Positions 34,358-42,686 of a stretch of DNA of 64,000 bases are shown here, in pieces. Position numbers and translations under genes: made by a program. Within the stretch, counting starts at the first letter, position 1; every line of letters begins with the position of its first letter. This stretch comes from Humibacillus xanthopallidus (GTDB taxonomy: Bacteria; Actinomycetota; Actinomycetes; Actinomycetales; Dermatophilaceae). The notes under the pieces are model-generated. The model was not told the DNA's origin and searched no databases. It saw nothing but the letters and a program-made list of their open reading frames with translations. The stretch is from positions 930,001 through 994,000 of the forward strand of contig NZ_VFQF01000002.1 in NCBI RefSeq assembly GCF_006717145.1. Direction: 5' to 3'.

Positions 34358-35592
34358 GCGTCACAGGCGGTGCGGAGTCGCTGCCCACGGACGGCGTGCT
34401 GCGCGATCGCTACGGAGGCGGCCGGACGGCATACCTCCCCACCCCGACGGTGCAGTGCCACGCGGCCAACCTCGCATGGCTGCCGAACGGCGACCTCGCG
34501 TGCGTATGGTTCGGCGGCACCCAGGAGGGTGTCAGTGACATCACCGCCTACCTCAGCCGTATGCCGTCAGGCAGCGACACGTGGCTCGCCCCCGTCGCGC
34601 TCAGCGACGACCCGACGCGGTCGGAGCAGAACCCCGTCCTCTTCACGGCCCCGGACGGTTACGTCTGGCTGCTCTACACCGCCCAGCTCGCCGGGAACCA
34701 AGACACATCAGAGGTGCGCCGTCGCGTGTCACACGACGGGGGTGACACGTGGGAGGCGCCGGCGGTGCTGCTCCCGGCCACGGAGGCGGGTGGCGTCTTC
34801 GTGCGGCAGCCGCCGGTCGTGCTCGCCAGCGGACGCATCCTGCTGCCCGTGTTCAACTGCGTGACGGTGCCCGGAGAGAAGTGGGTCGGCAACGAGGACA
34901 CGTCGAGCGTGTGGTGGAGCGACGACGGTGGCGACAGCTGGTCCGAGGCGCCCGTGCCCGGGTCGCTCGGGTGCGTGCACATGAATGTCATTGTGCGACA
35001 TGATGGCTCGCTCTGGGCGTGCTTCCGCAGCCGGTGGGCTGACCATATCTGGCAGACGACGTCGACCGACGACGGTCTGACGTGGGCCGAGCCGACGTCG
35101 ACCGACCTGCCCAACAACAACTCGTCGATCCAGGCCGTCTCGACCAGGGGGGGAGAGGTCGCGCTCGTCTTCAACCGCAGCTCTGCGCGCGACGCAACCG
35201 AGAGGCGGGTCTCGCTCTACGACGAGATCGACGACGAGGGGGTGCGCGACGGGCTGGAGGGTCCGGTGGTGGCCGAGCCATCACCGGAGGCGGCGGAGGC
35301 TGCCGGTCGAAAGACCGCGTTCTGGGGTGCGCCGAGGGCTCCGATGACGCTCGGACTCAGCCCCGACGAGGGCCGGTCATGGCCCGTCCAGGTCGACCTC
35401 GAGAGCGGTGACGGCTACTGCATGTCCAACAACTCCCGCGACGGGCTCAACCGCGAGCTGTCCTACCCCTCGGTCCTGCCCGGTCGGGACGGTGACCTGC
35501 ACGTCGCCTACACCTACCACCGGCGAGCCATCAAGCACCTGCACCTGCCTCCCGACGTCGTCGCCCGCCTCCGACACAGCCCGTCCCGGTGA
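34354..35592 (+). CDS. sialidase-fold (BNR-repeat) protein, intracellular
   Basis: The 412-residue beta-propeller has at least four Asp-box-like repeats: SHDGGDTW, SDDGGDSW, STDDGLTW and SPDEGRSW. The FGGTQEG, RQPPVVLASGRILLP and WAC-FRSR stretches fit the BNR_2 branch of the exo-sialidase superfamily. There is no signal peptide, so it acts in the cytoplasm, probably on an imported glycosyl- or ulosonic-acid-type compound rather than on host sialic acid. Its true reaction is unknown. Overlaps on both sides place it in the operon. Confidence 0.85.
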   Translation: MSVTGGAESLPTDGVLRDRYGGGRTAYLPTPTVQCHAANLAWLPNGDLACVWFGGTQEGVSDITAYLSRMPSGSDTWLAPVALSDDPTRSEQNPVLFTAPDGYVWLLYTAQLAGNQDTSEVRRRVSHDGGDTWEAPAVLLPATEAGGVFVRQPPVVLASGRILLPVFNCVTVPGEKWVGNEDTSSVWWSDDGGDSWSEAPVPGSLGCVHMNVIVRHDGSLWACFRSRWADHIWQTTSTDDGLTWAEPTSTDLPNNNSSIQAVSTRGGEVALVFNRSSARDATERRVSLYDEIDDEGVRDGLEGPVVAEPSPEAAEAAGRKTAFWGAPRAPMTLGLSPDEGRSWPVQVDLESGDGYCMSNNSRDGLNRELSYPSVLPGRDGDLHVAYTYHRRAIKHLHLPPDVVARLRHSPSR

Positions 35593-36332
35593 CGGCGGCG
35601 ACCCTGCCCGAGCCGGCCCCCTCCCCACCTGCCGACCGCGTCACACGCAGCGCGGTCGTCACGGGGGCCAGCTCGGGCATCGGCCTCGCCATCGCCCACG
35701 ACCTCGTCGGTGCCGGGTGGCACGTCCTCGGCCTCAGCCGCTCGCGCGGCGCGCTGCCGGACGCCGCCACGTGGGTGCCGTGCGACCTGGCTGACGTGAT
35801 CTCAGCCGGCGAGGCCGTGCAAGCGGTGCGCGAGGCCGCGACCGGCGGCGTGGACGCGATCGTCCACGCCGCCGGCCTGCAGTACTCCGCCGGGGTTGCA
35901 GAGCTTCGCGCGGAGCAGGGCGGGCGGATGTGGGCCGTGCACGTGCGCGGCGCCGAGCTCGTCGTCGGCGGGCTCGTCAATGCGCTGTGCGACGGCGGAC
36001 GGGTCGTGCTTCTCGGCAGCCGCACGATGACCGGTGTGCCGGGGAAGAGCCAGTACGCCGCGACGAAAGCAGCGCTTGCGGCGATGGCCCGGGCGTGGGC
36101 GGCGGAGCTTGCGCCACGGCGGATCACCGTCAACGTCGTCGCGCCGGGCCCGACGCGCACCGCGATGCTCGACGACCCGAACCGCGCCTCCGTGCCTCCG
36201 GTCATACCGCCCCTCGGGCGTCTGGTCGAGCCCTCTGAGGTCGCCGCGCTGACGAGGTTCCTTCTCGAGCCGACGGGTGCGATGGTGTCGGGCCAGACGA
36301 TCGTCATCTGCGGTGGAGCGTCCCTACCCTGA
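35589..36332 (+). CDS. short-chain dehydrogenase/reductase (SDR), last gene of the operon
   Basis: The 247-residue Rossmann enzyme has TGASSGIGLAIA, the NAG-like VHAAGLQ, catalytic Ser in LLGSRTMTG and YxxxK in SQYAATKAA. It would oxidise or reduce an alcohol or ketone group of the pathway compound. GTG start overlaps the stop of the sialidase-fold gene. A hairpin terminator follows at 36358. Confidence 0.92.
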   Translation: MTAATLPEPAPSPPADRVTRSAVVTGASSGIGLAIAHDLVGAGWHVLGLSRSRGALPDAATWVPCDLADVISAGEAVQAVREAATGGVDAIVHAAGLQYSAGVAELRAEQGGRMWAVHVRGAELVVGGLVNALCDGGRVVLLGSRTMTGVPGKSQYAATKAALAAMARAWAAELAPRRITVNVVAPGPTRTAMLDDPNRASVPPVIPPLGRLVEPSEVAALTRFLLEPTGAMVSGQTIVICGGASLP

Positions 36333-36357
36333 GCGTGCCCGCACACCTGCACGCCAG

Positions 36358-36381
36358 CCGCACACGGCGCACCGTGTGCGG
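36358..36381 (+). terminator. terminator of the nine-gene catabolic operon
   Basis: A perfect 10-bp stem CCGCACACGG/CCGTGTGCGG with a 4-base loop lies 26 bp after the SDR stop. Confidence 0.8.
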
Positions 36382-36487
36382 CCCGCCCCGACATGTGCCG
36401 CTGACGGTCGGGCGCGCGGCTGGCCCTCGAGTGGGCGTTTGCCGAGTGGCTCGCTGCCGTCAGCAGGCGCACCTCTGCAGGGCGGCG

Positions 36488-36552
36488 GCACACCGTGCAC
36501 GGTGTGCGGACAGTGCTCGGGTGTGCCGCTGGCGCTCGGGTGTGCCGCTGGC
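36488..36552. repeat. 20-bp perfect palindrome followed by a 19-bp tandem duplication
   Basis: A perfect palindrome (36488-36507, centre GTGCAC) is followed by two identical copies of a 19-bp unit beginning GCTCGGGTGTGCC (36515-36533 and 36534-36552). Another octamer copy follows at 36565. This lies between the convergent SDR and thiolase genes and may stop the leftward thiolase transcript. Confidence 0.8.
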
Positions 36553-36587
36553 GCTGAGGCGGGGGTATGCCGCGTGGCGCGGTCGCG

Positions 36588-37787
36588 TCAGGCGGTGACG
36601 TTCTCGAGGACGACGGCGAGGCCCTGGCCGACGCCGATGCAGATGCAGGCCACGCCCCATCGGTCGCCGGTGCGCTGCAGGCTGCGTGCGAGCGTGCCGA
36701 GGATGCGCCCACCGGAGGCGCCGAGCGGGTGGCCGATGGCGATGGCGCCGCCGTGGCGGTTGACGACCTCGGGGTCGATGTCCCACGCGTCGATGCACGC
36801 GAGCGACTGGGCCGCGAAGGCCTCGTTGAGCTCGACCGCGGCGACGTCGCCCCATGCGACACCGGCCCGGGCCAGCGCGATGTTGGCGGCCTCGACGGGC
36901 GCGTAGCCGAAGAGCTGCGGGTCCAGCGCGCTCGCGCCACGGCCGGCGATCCGGGCGATGGGCGCCAGGCCTAGCTCGTCCGCCGCTGTCGCGCTGCCGA
37001 GCAGCACGGCCGACGCACCGTCGTTGAGCGGCGAGGCGTTGCCGGCGGTGACGGTGCCGCCCTCGGAACGGAATGAGGTGCGCAGCCCCGCGAGCCTCTC
37101 GGGCGTGGTGTCGGGCCGGATCGACTCGTCACGCAGGAGGTCCACGCCGGGCACGGTCACGACGAGCTCGTCGTAGAAGCCCGAGGTCCAGGCGTCGTCG
37201 GCCAGGCGGTGGGAGCGGGCGGCGAAGGCGTCCTGCCGGTCACGCGAGATGTCGAAGCGCTCGCGCAGCTGCTCGGTCGCCTCGCCGAGCGAGACGGTCC
37301 ACTGAGGCGGCATCGCGGGGTTGATGAGGCGCCACCCGAGAGTCGTCGAGGCGAGGGCGAGATCGCCTGCGGGATATGGCTTCTCGGTCTTGGGGAGCAC
37401 CCACGGGGCTCGTGTCATCGACTCCACCCCGCCGACGACCACGACATCGGCTTCGCCGGTCGCGATCTGGCGGGAGGCGATGATCGCCGCGTCGAGGCTC
37501 GAGCCGCAGAGCCGGTTGACCGTCGTGCCCGGGACCGTCGTCGGCAGCCCGGCGAGGAGCGTGGCCATGCGCGCGACGTTGCGATTGTCCTCACCGGCTC
37601 CGTTGGCGTTGCCGAAGACGACCTCGTCGACGTGCTCGCCCGCGCCGTCACCGGCGAGGCCGGGTGCACGCTCGACGATGGCGCGCACGACGAGGGCCGC
37701 GAGGTCGTCGGGCCGGGTGGCGGCAAGCGCCCCGCCGAAGCGCCCGAACGGGGTGCGGATGGCGTCGTAGACGAAGGCGTCGTTCAC
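36588..37787 (-). CDS. acetyl-CoA C-acyltransferase (thiolase)
   Basis: The 399-residue protein has all thiolase signatures: NRLCGSSLDA with the acylated Cys near residue 90, NRHGGAIAIGHPLGASG with the catalytic His, and CICIGVGQGLA with the second Cys. Residue choice resembles PcaF/3-oxoadipyl-CoA thiolases, but no other aromatic-degradation gene is nearby, so a beta-oxidation or acetoacetyl-CoA role is equally possible. It is a single gene transcribed toward the catabolic operon. Confidence 0.93.
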   Translation of the reverse strand: MNDAFVYDAIRTPFGRFGGALAATRPDDLAALVVRAIVERAPGLAGDGAGEHVDEVVFGNANGAGEDNRNVARMATLLAGLPTTVPGTTVNRLCGSSLDAAIIASRQIATGEADVVVVGGVESMTRAPWVLPKTEKPYPAGDLALASTTLGWRLINPAMPPQWTVSLGEATEQLRERFDISRDRQDAFAARSHRLADDAWTSGFYDELVVTVPGVDLLRDESIRPDTTPERLAGLRTSFRSEGGTVTAGNASPLNDGASAVLLGSATAADELGLAPIARIAGRGASALDPQLFGYAPVEAANIALARAGVAWGDVAAVELNEAFAAQSLACIDAWDIDPEVVNRHGGAIAIGHPLGASGGRILGTLARSLQRTGDRWGVACICIGVGQGLAVVLENVTA

Positions 37788-37862
37788 GCGCGCACCTCGT
37801 CACAGCAGTCGGTCATGGCGGTCTCCTTCGTCCGGTGCCCGCGAGCATGCCACGTCCGGGCA

Positions 37863-37887
37863 CAGTTGCAGCTGCGACTGTGTCGCA
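37863..37887. promoter_or_regulatory. overlapping palindromes upstream of the Ni/Co transporter gene
   Basis: An 18-bp palindrome (37863-37880, centre GCAGCTGC, one mismatched pair) overlaps a second inverted repeat, TGCGAC-TGT-GTCGCA (37873-37887). They lie 15-40 bp before the start codon, where a metal-responsive repressor would block transcription. The TTGCA core recalls Nur-type sites, but the spacing does not match, so the regulator is open. Confidence 0.5.
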
Positions 37888-37901
37888 TCTAGCGTGGCCT
37901 C

Positions 37902-39008
37902 GTGGCGATGGACGTGGAGCAACCGAGCACGAGGCGCACGCTGCTCTCGCGTCTGACGCACGACCAGCGCCGCAGCGTCCTCGGCATGAGCGTCGTGGTC
38001 CTGCTCCTCCACGTCGTCGGCTGGGGCCTGCTCCTCGGGGTCGTGGCGCCGCAGGAGTACCGCGTCGCGGGCCAGCTCTTCGGTGTGGGACTCGGCGTCA
38101 CGGCATACACCCTCGGGATGCGGCACGCGTTCGACGCCGACCACATCGCCGCCATCGACAACGCCACCCGCAAGCTCATGAGCGACGGCCAGCGGCCGAT
38201 GAGCGTCGGCTTCTGGTTCAGCCTCGGGCACTCGTCCGTCGTCTTCGCCATGGTCATGCTGCTCGCCTTCGGCATCCGCGCGCTCGCCGGCGCGCTGGCC
38301 GACGACGGCTCGCAGCTGCAGCAGGTCACCTCGGTCTGGGGCACCTCGGTCTCGGGTGTCTTCCTCGTGCTCATCGGGCTCGTCAACCTCGCGGCGCTCA
38401 TCGGCATCCTGCGCGTCTCGCGCCAGATGCGCTCGGGCCACTACGACGAGGCCGAGCTCGAGCGGCAGCTCGACAAGCGTGGCTTCCTCAACCGCATCCT
38501 CGGGCGCGTCAACCGGGCGGTCACGAAGCCGTGGCACCTCTACCCCGTGGGGGTGCTCTTCGGCTTCGGCTTCGACACCGTGACGGAGGTCGGGCTGCTC
38601 GTCATCGCGGGCGGCGCCGCCGCCGCCAACCTGCCCTGGTATGCCGTCCTCACCCTTCCCGTGCTCTTCGCCGCGGGCATGTCGCTGCTCGACTCGATCG
38701 ACGGCTCCTTCATGAACTTCGCCTACGGGTGGGCGTTCAGCAAGCCGGTGCGCAAGCTCTACTACAACATCACCGTGACGTCGCTGTCGGTCGCCGTGGC
38801 GCTGCTCATCGGGGTCATCGAGCTCGTGTCGATCATCACCGACAAGCTCCACATCACGTCCGGCCCGCTCGCCTGGATCGGCGGCATCGACCTCGCGAGC
38901 ATCGGCTTCTGGATCGTCGGGCTCTTCGTCGTCACGTGGCTCGTGTCGCTCGCGATCTGGCGCTGGGGCCGCATCGAGGAGCGCTGGTCGAGCGGCCTCA
39001 CCGACTGA
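37902..39008 (+). CDS. nickel/cobalt transporter (NiCoT family)
   Basis: The 368-residue membrane protein has the NiCoT signature RHAFDADHIAAIDN in helix II. Further family motifs are SLGHSSVV, GFGFDTVTE and the helix V-VI stretch with GMSLLDSIDG. About eight membrane segments are visible. It imports Ni2+ and/or Co2+ with high affinity. GTG at 37902 or ATG at 37908 can start it. Palindromes just upstream suggest metal-dependent control. No urease, hydrogenase or cobalamin genes are in the window. Confidence 0.93.
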   Translation: MAMDVEQPSTRRTLLSRLTHDQRRSVLGMSVVVLLLHVVGWGLLLGVVAPQEYRVAGQLFGVGLGVTAYTLGMRHAFDADHIAAIDNATRKLMSDGQRPMSVGFWFSLGHSSVVFAMVMLLAFGIRALAGALADDGSQLQQVTSVWGTSVSGVFLVLIGLVNLAALIGILRVSRQMRSGHYDEAELERQLDKRGFLNRILGRVNRAVTKPWHLYPVGVLFGFGFDTVTEVGLLVIAGGAAAANLPWYAVLTLPVLFAAGMSLLDSIDGSFMNFAYGWAFSKPVRKLYYNITVTSLSVAVALLIGVIELVSIITDKLHITSGPLAWIGGIDLASIGFWIVGLFVVTWLVSLAIWRWGRIEERWSSGLTD

Positions 39009-39040
39009 GCCCTCCGGCCACGGCAGCGCTGAGGGGGTGC

Positions 39041-40261
39041 CTACGGGGCCGCTGACGAGGAGGGCGACACCGTCGTGGTCACGGTGGAGGTGACGGTCGA
39101 TGTCACGGTCGCGGTGGGCGTCTCCTTCGCCGTGGCGATCGCCTTCTCCAGCGCGGAGACCGTTGCGGCGTCGACCTTCCCGGTGGTCGGCACGCCCAGG
39201 TCCTTCTGCAGCGTCGTCACGGCCTCGGTCAGCGCGTCGGTCCACTGCCCGTCGACCGGGCCGTCCCAGTAGCCGGCGAGCTTGAGGGTCTGCTGGACGG
39301 CAGCCGTCGAGGCCACCTGGGCCCCCGCGGTGGCGCCGCCCTTGGCGACGAGGTCCGCCCGCAGCGCCGCCTCCGTGGCCTTGTCGACACTGCCGGTCAC
39401 GGGCAGGTCGTGCGCCTTCTGCAGGGCCTCGACCGCGGCCACCGTGGTGGGACCGTAGACCCCGTCGACCTTGCCGGTGAAGTAGCCGGCTTCGGCGAGA
39501 TCCTGCTGCAGGGCTGCCGTGTAGTCGTGCACGGCCGCGGCGGCCTTCTCCTGCTGGGCGTCCGTGAGGCAACCCGTGGCGGCATACAGCTGCAACCACG
39601 CCATCTGGAGGGCGACCGCGGCCGCGTTGAACTGCACGCTGGCGGCACGCAGCGGGGTGGCGTCGGAGATGCCGGCTTGCGCGGTCGCGAAGTCGCTCTC
39701 GGCCTGTTGCACCCGCGTCACGACCTCGCCCGGCACCGTGGGGGTGGACGACGGGGTCGGGGACCCCGATGCGGTGGCCGTCGCGGGCGCCGTGCCGCCT
39801 GTGGCAGCGGCACGCGCCTTGGCGAGCTCCGCCTCGGCGGTGGCCAGCTCCTGCTCGGCGGTGCCGATGGCCTCATGGGCGGAGGCGGCCGCCTCCCCGG
39901 CCGAGACGGCGTCCGCGCTCGGCTGCTTGAGGTCGCGGCCGGCGGTCGTGACGTCGCCGACGGTGGGCGCGGTCTGGTTGAGGACGTCTCCGTAGCGGTC
40001 GAGGGCGGTGATGTAGGCGGCGCTGGAGCTGCAGAACTGGGCCGTCGCAGCAGTGGCGGACGCCTTCGCGTCATCCAGTGCCTTCTGCTTGCTCGTCACC
40101 TTGGCCTCGGCGGCCTGCACGGCGGTGTTGCCGTTGTCGGCGTTGCCACACCCCGCGAGCAGGCACACTGCCAGGGCCGCCACCGCGACTCGCGTCCGCG
40201 ACCGTCTCGTCACGGGAGCCAGCCACATTCGACGGGGCCCAGCGTCGCGACCGTCCAGCAT
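39041..40261 (-). CDS. peptidoglycan-binding lipoprotein with two PG_binding_1 domains
   Basis: I start at the ATG at 40261, eight bases after GGGAG. The protein has a lipoprotein signal (VAVAALAVCLLAGC) and a helical region rich in Ala/Glu coiled-coil (TAEQELATAEAELAKAR). Two peptidoglycan-binding modules follow (YFTGKVDGVYGPTTVAAVEALQ and YWDGPVDGQWTDALTEAVTTLQ). The C-terminus is a Thr/Val/Ser-rich tail of short repeats. It likely anchors at the membrane and binds the cell wall. It converges on the Ni/Co transporter gene. Confidence 0.85.
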   Translation of the reverse strand: MLDGRDAGPRRMWLAPVTRRSRTRVAVAALAVCLLAGCGNADNGNTAVQAAEAKVTSKQKALDDAKASATAATAQFCSSSAAYITALDRYGDVLNQTAPTVGDVTTAGRDLKQPSADAVSAGEAAASAHEAIGTAEQELATAEAELAKARAAATGGTAPATATASGSPTPSSTPTVPGEVVTRVQQAESDFATAQAGISDATPLRAASVQFNAAAVALQMAWLQLYAATGCLTDAQQEKAAAAVHDYTAALQQDLAEAGYFTGKVDGVYGPTTVAAVEALQKAHDLPVTGSVDKATEAALRADLVAKGGATAGAQVASTAAVQQTLKLAGYWDGPVDGQWTDALTEAVTTLQKDLGVPTTGKVDAATVSALEKAIATAKETPTATVTSTVTSTVTTTVSPSSSAAP

Positions 40262-40365
40262 CTGCACCACTCCCTCGGATCCGCCGGACTCGACTGCCGC
40301 CCACGGGGATCGAAGACGTCAGGCCGGTGGCATGCACGGTAGTGAGCGCCGGCGCGTCGCCCCTC

Positions 40366-40391
40366 ACTCTTTGAGGGCGACTTCGAGCGGG
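40366..40391 (-). terminator. hairpin after the DinB-family gene
   Basis: GTCGCCCCTCA and TTGAGGGCGAC pair around CTCT with one bulged C. It lies about 50 bp beyond the leftward DinB-family stop. The stretch from here to the lipoprotein start (40262) must hold the lipoprotein promoter and has no other recognisable feature. Confidence 0.55.
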
Positions 40392-40437
40392 CTCCCGACG
40401 TGTGAGCGCAGGAGACGTGCGGATGCGTCGAGTCCTG

Positions 40438-40953
40438 CTACGGCTCCTCGCCCGTCTGGCCGTCGATCAGCTCTCGAGCCAGATCGAGGTGGCCGGCATG
40501 GCGCGCGTACTCCTGGATGAGGTGGAGCAGGATCCAGTGCAGCTGGGGTGCCGCGGCGGTGTCGGGGAACCGGCCGCCCACGCGAGCGGTCTCGGCCAGG
40601 TCATGGGCCTCGACCACGCTCCGGGTGCGGCGCCCGGCCTCCTCGAGCAGGGCGGTGAGCTCCTCCGCCGTCAGGTCGGGCGACACCCAGCCCGTGCCCT
40701 CCCGGTCCGCCCACGGGTCCGCCATCGTCTCAGCCATGAATCCCCAACGGATCCAACGGCGCTCGACGTTCGCCAGGTGGTTGACGAGGCCCGCAGGTGT
40801 CCAGCCGGAGGGCACGGTGATCCGCTGCAGCTCGTCGCGCTCCAGCCCGCCGATCTTGCAGCTGATGACGGACCGGTAGTAGTCCAGATAGCTCAACAAC
40901 AAGCCGCGCAGGTCGGGCGTCGAGGACGGCTCGGGGAAGGCGTGGGACGACAT
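40438..40953 (-). CDS. DinB-family (DUF664) metalloenzyme-like protein
   Basis: The 171-residue protein from ATG 40953 is a four-helix bundle of the DinB/YfiT type. His residues fit the metal site: VNHLANVERRWI near residue 55 and LLHLIQEYARHAGHLDLARE near 145-160. Members include mycothiol- or bacillithiol-dependent transferases. The actinobacterial DUF664 branch is common but mostly uncharacterised. A start three codons upstream is possible, but GGAAG spacing favours 40953. Confidence 0.88.
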   Translation of the reverse strand: MSSHAFPEPSSTPDLRGLLLSYLDYYRSVISCKIGGLERDELQRITVPSGWTPAGLVNHLANVERRWIRWGFMAETMADPWADREGTGWVSPDLTAEELTALLEEAGRRTRSVVEAHDLAETARVGGRFPDTAAAPQLHWILLHLIQEYARHAGHLDLARELIDGQTGEEP

Positions 40954-41044
40954 GGTCGCCATCTTCCACGGCGCCGGGGACAGGCGCACGCGACCGGCGT
41001 TCTCGTGCCCAGGGCGCAGTCGGGCTGTTGTCGAGGTGATGCAG

Positions 41045-41117
41045 TGGGCCCCGTCGGGCTCGAACCGACGACCGGCGGATTAAAAGTCCGATGCTCTACC
41101 GACTGAGCTAGAGGCCC
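41045..41117 (-). tRNA. tRNA-Lys (TTT)
   Basis: The complement has acceptor arms GGGCCTC and GGGGCCC, a D-arm AGCTCAGTCGGTAGAGC, an anticodon loop CTTTTAA with TTT, and T-loop GGTTCGAGCCC. No CCA is encoded. It stands alone between the DinB-family gene and a 250-bp spacer. Confidence 0.95.
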
Positions 41118-41370
41118 GGGGTGGGGGAGTCTAACGGCAACGTCCCGCGCAGCCGGAGCGGACGGCACAGGTGCCAGCTCCGCCGGGCTGACCCACGGCC
41201 AGTATGCCGCAGCCTCCCCCTCGGCTGCGCCTGCCCTCTGCGCTGCTCCCGTATGCCGGGGGGCGGGGTTCGTCGGGCAGGACCCAGGCGGGGCTGACAG
41301 GTGCGCGCAGTCGGTGAGATTCTGGTGCTGCAGGTGCAGGTGCAGGGGATGTAGGAGGAACGCCTTGAAG
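41118..41370. other. spacer upstream of the ANTAR gene with two octamer copies
   Basis: No gene is supported. GTATGCCG occurs at 41202 and 41251. GGTGCA is repeated three times just before the ANTAR gene (about 41330-41348), followed by the ribosome site GGAGGAA at 41354. The tRNA-Lys promoter must lie at its left end. Confidence 0.5.
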
Positions 41371-41952
41371 ATGCGTCCAGCCTTCGGTGAGTGCGTCTAC
41401 GACTACGCCACGCAGACGTGGTGGTGGTCCGATGACATGTATGCCGTTGCCGGTTTGACTCGGAGCGACGCCGATCCGTCCGAGCTGCTCTTCAAGCGCA
41501 TGCACGAGGAGGACCGGGGCGTCGTCTCCGAGACGCTCGCCGCGGCGATCGAGGCGGGGACGCCGCTGTCCGGGCAGTACCGGCTCTACGACGAGGACGA
41601 CCGGATGCGCTCGATCGCCTTCGTCGGCGATGCCGAGCGCGACGCGGACGGCGAGCTCGTGCGGATGCGCGGCTTCGGCTTCGACGTCACCGGGGTGGTC
41701 GAGGAGCTGGCCAACGCGGCCGTGGCCGCCGCCACGACGAACCGCGCAGCGATCGAGCAGGTCAAGGGAGCCCTGAGGTTCGCCTACGGGCTCGACGACG
41801 CGGCGGCCTTCGGCATCCTGTCCCGGTACTCGCAGGCGAGCAACGTCAAGCTCGGCGTCATCGCGCAACGTGCCGTTGATCGTCTGGGAACCGCGAAGGC
41901 CGGCGACATCTCGGTCATCCAGGTCATCGAGGAGGCGGCCTCCGCTCCGTAG
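41371..41952 (+). CDS. PAS-ANTAR RNA-binding antiterminator
   Basis: About 193 residues. The N-terminal half is a PAS-like fold (YDYATQTWWWSDDMYAVAGL...HEEDRGVVSETLAAAIEAG...GQYRLYDEDDRMRSI). The C-terminal 55 residues form the three-helix ANTAR domain (NRAAIEQVKGALRFAYGLDDAAAFGILSRYSQASNVKLGVIAQ). ANTAR proteins bind paired RNA hairpins and prevent termination. A TTG at 41365 is an alternative start with better spacing to GGAGGA. No target hairpin pair is obvious nearby. Confidence 0.88.
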   Translation: MRPAFGECVYDYATQTWWWSDDMYAVAGLTRSDADPSELLFKRMHEEDRGVVSETLAAAIEAGTPLSGQYRLYDEDDRMRSIAFVGDAERDADGELVRMRGFGFDVTGVVEELANAAVAAATTNRAAIEQVKGALRFAYGLDDAAAFGILSRYSQASNVKLGVIAQRAVDRLGTAKAGDISVIQVIEEAASAP

Positions 41953-42104
41953 GGTCGGCGGGGGAGGGCAGTGACCGCGAGGTGGGCCCCGCCGGGTGTA
42001 CGCGTCTGAGAGCCGGCGTCCTCGCCGGACGCGGTGAGCCCCCAGACGAATGGGGTATCACTGGAGTCCCACCCACCGCGTCAGCAGACCTCCAGGAGCA
42101 CCGA

Positions 42105-42626
42105 ATGAGCCTCGCCCGCAAGGTCGCCCCCAACCCCTACGACTACCTGCCGCCGGTGCCGTCCTTCGACGTCACGAGCGATGACATCAACGACGGGTCG
42201 CCGCTCAAGGACGACCAAGTCGCCGACCGCGGCAACACCTCCCCCCAGCTCTCCTGGAGCGGTGCCCCGGAGGGCACCCAGAGCTACGTCGTCACCTGCT
42301 TCGACCCCGACGCCCCCACGCCGTCGGGCTTCTGGCACTGGGTGCTCGTCGACGTGCCCGCCGACGTGACCTCGCTCGACGCCGGGGCCGCCTCAGGTGC
42401 CTTGCCCGGCAAGGCTTTTCACGTCCGCAACGACGGCGGAGACCACGGATTCATGGGGGCTGCGCCACCGAAGAGAGACATGCCGCACCGCTACTTCTTC
42501 GTCGTGCACGCGGTCTCGGAGCCGACCCTCGGTGTCGACGAGAACGCCTCGCCGGCCGTCGTGTCGTTCAACCTCGCCTTCAAGACGCTGGGGCGCGCCA
42601 TGGTCCACGGCACCTACCAGCACTGA
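42105..42626 (+). CDS. YbhB/YbcL-type phosphatidylethanolamine-binding-like (PEBP) protein
   Basis: The 173-residue protein has both ligand-site motifs of the family: DPDAPTPSGFWHWVLVDVP and the later GAAPPKRDMPHRYFFVVHA. Bacterial members are small cytoplasmic proteins of unclear role, some inhibiting proteases or kinases. AGGAG precedes the ATG. A long hairpin follows the stop. Confidence 0.93.
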   Translation: MSLARKVAPNPYDYLPPVPSFDVTSDDINDGSPLKDDQVADRGNTSPQLSWSGAPEGTQSYVVTCFDPDAPTPSGFWHWVLVDVPADVTSLDAGAASGALPGKAFHVRNDGGDHGFMGAAPPKRDMPHRYFFVVHAVSEPTLGVDENASPAVVSFNLAFKTLGRAMVHGTYQH

Positions 42627-42637
42627 CGACCGGCAAG

Positions 42638-42672
42638 GATCGACGCCGGGCCCCCGGGCCCCGGCGTCGATC
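42638..42672. terminator. bidirectional hairpin between PEBP and sigma genes
   Basis: GATCGACGCCGGG and its complement form a 16-pair stem with one bulge around a C/G-rich tip. It lies 12 bp after the PEBP stop and 15 bp before the stop of the convergent sigma gene. Confidence 0.8.
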
Positions 42673-42686
42673 AGCAGGTGGTGCGG

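Noticed and set aside
37800-39599. Long open frame antisense to the Ni/Co transporter gene
   Set aside because: Same GC-driven shadow; the sense strand encodes a membrane protein with family signatures.
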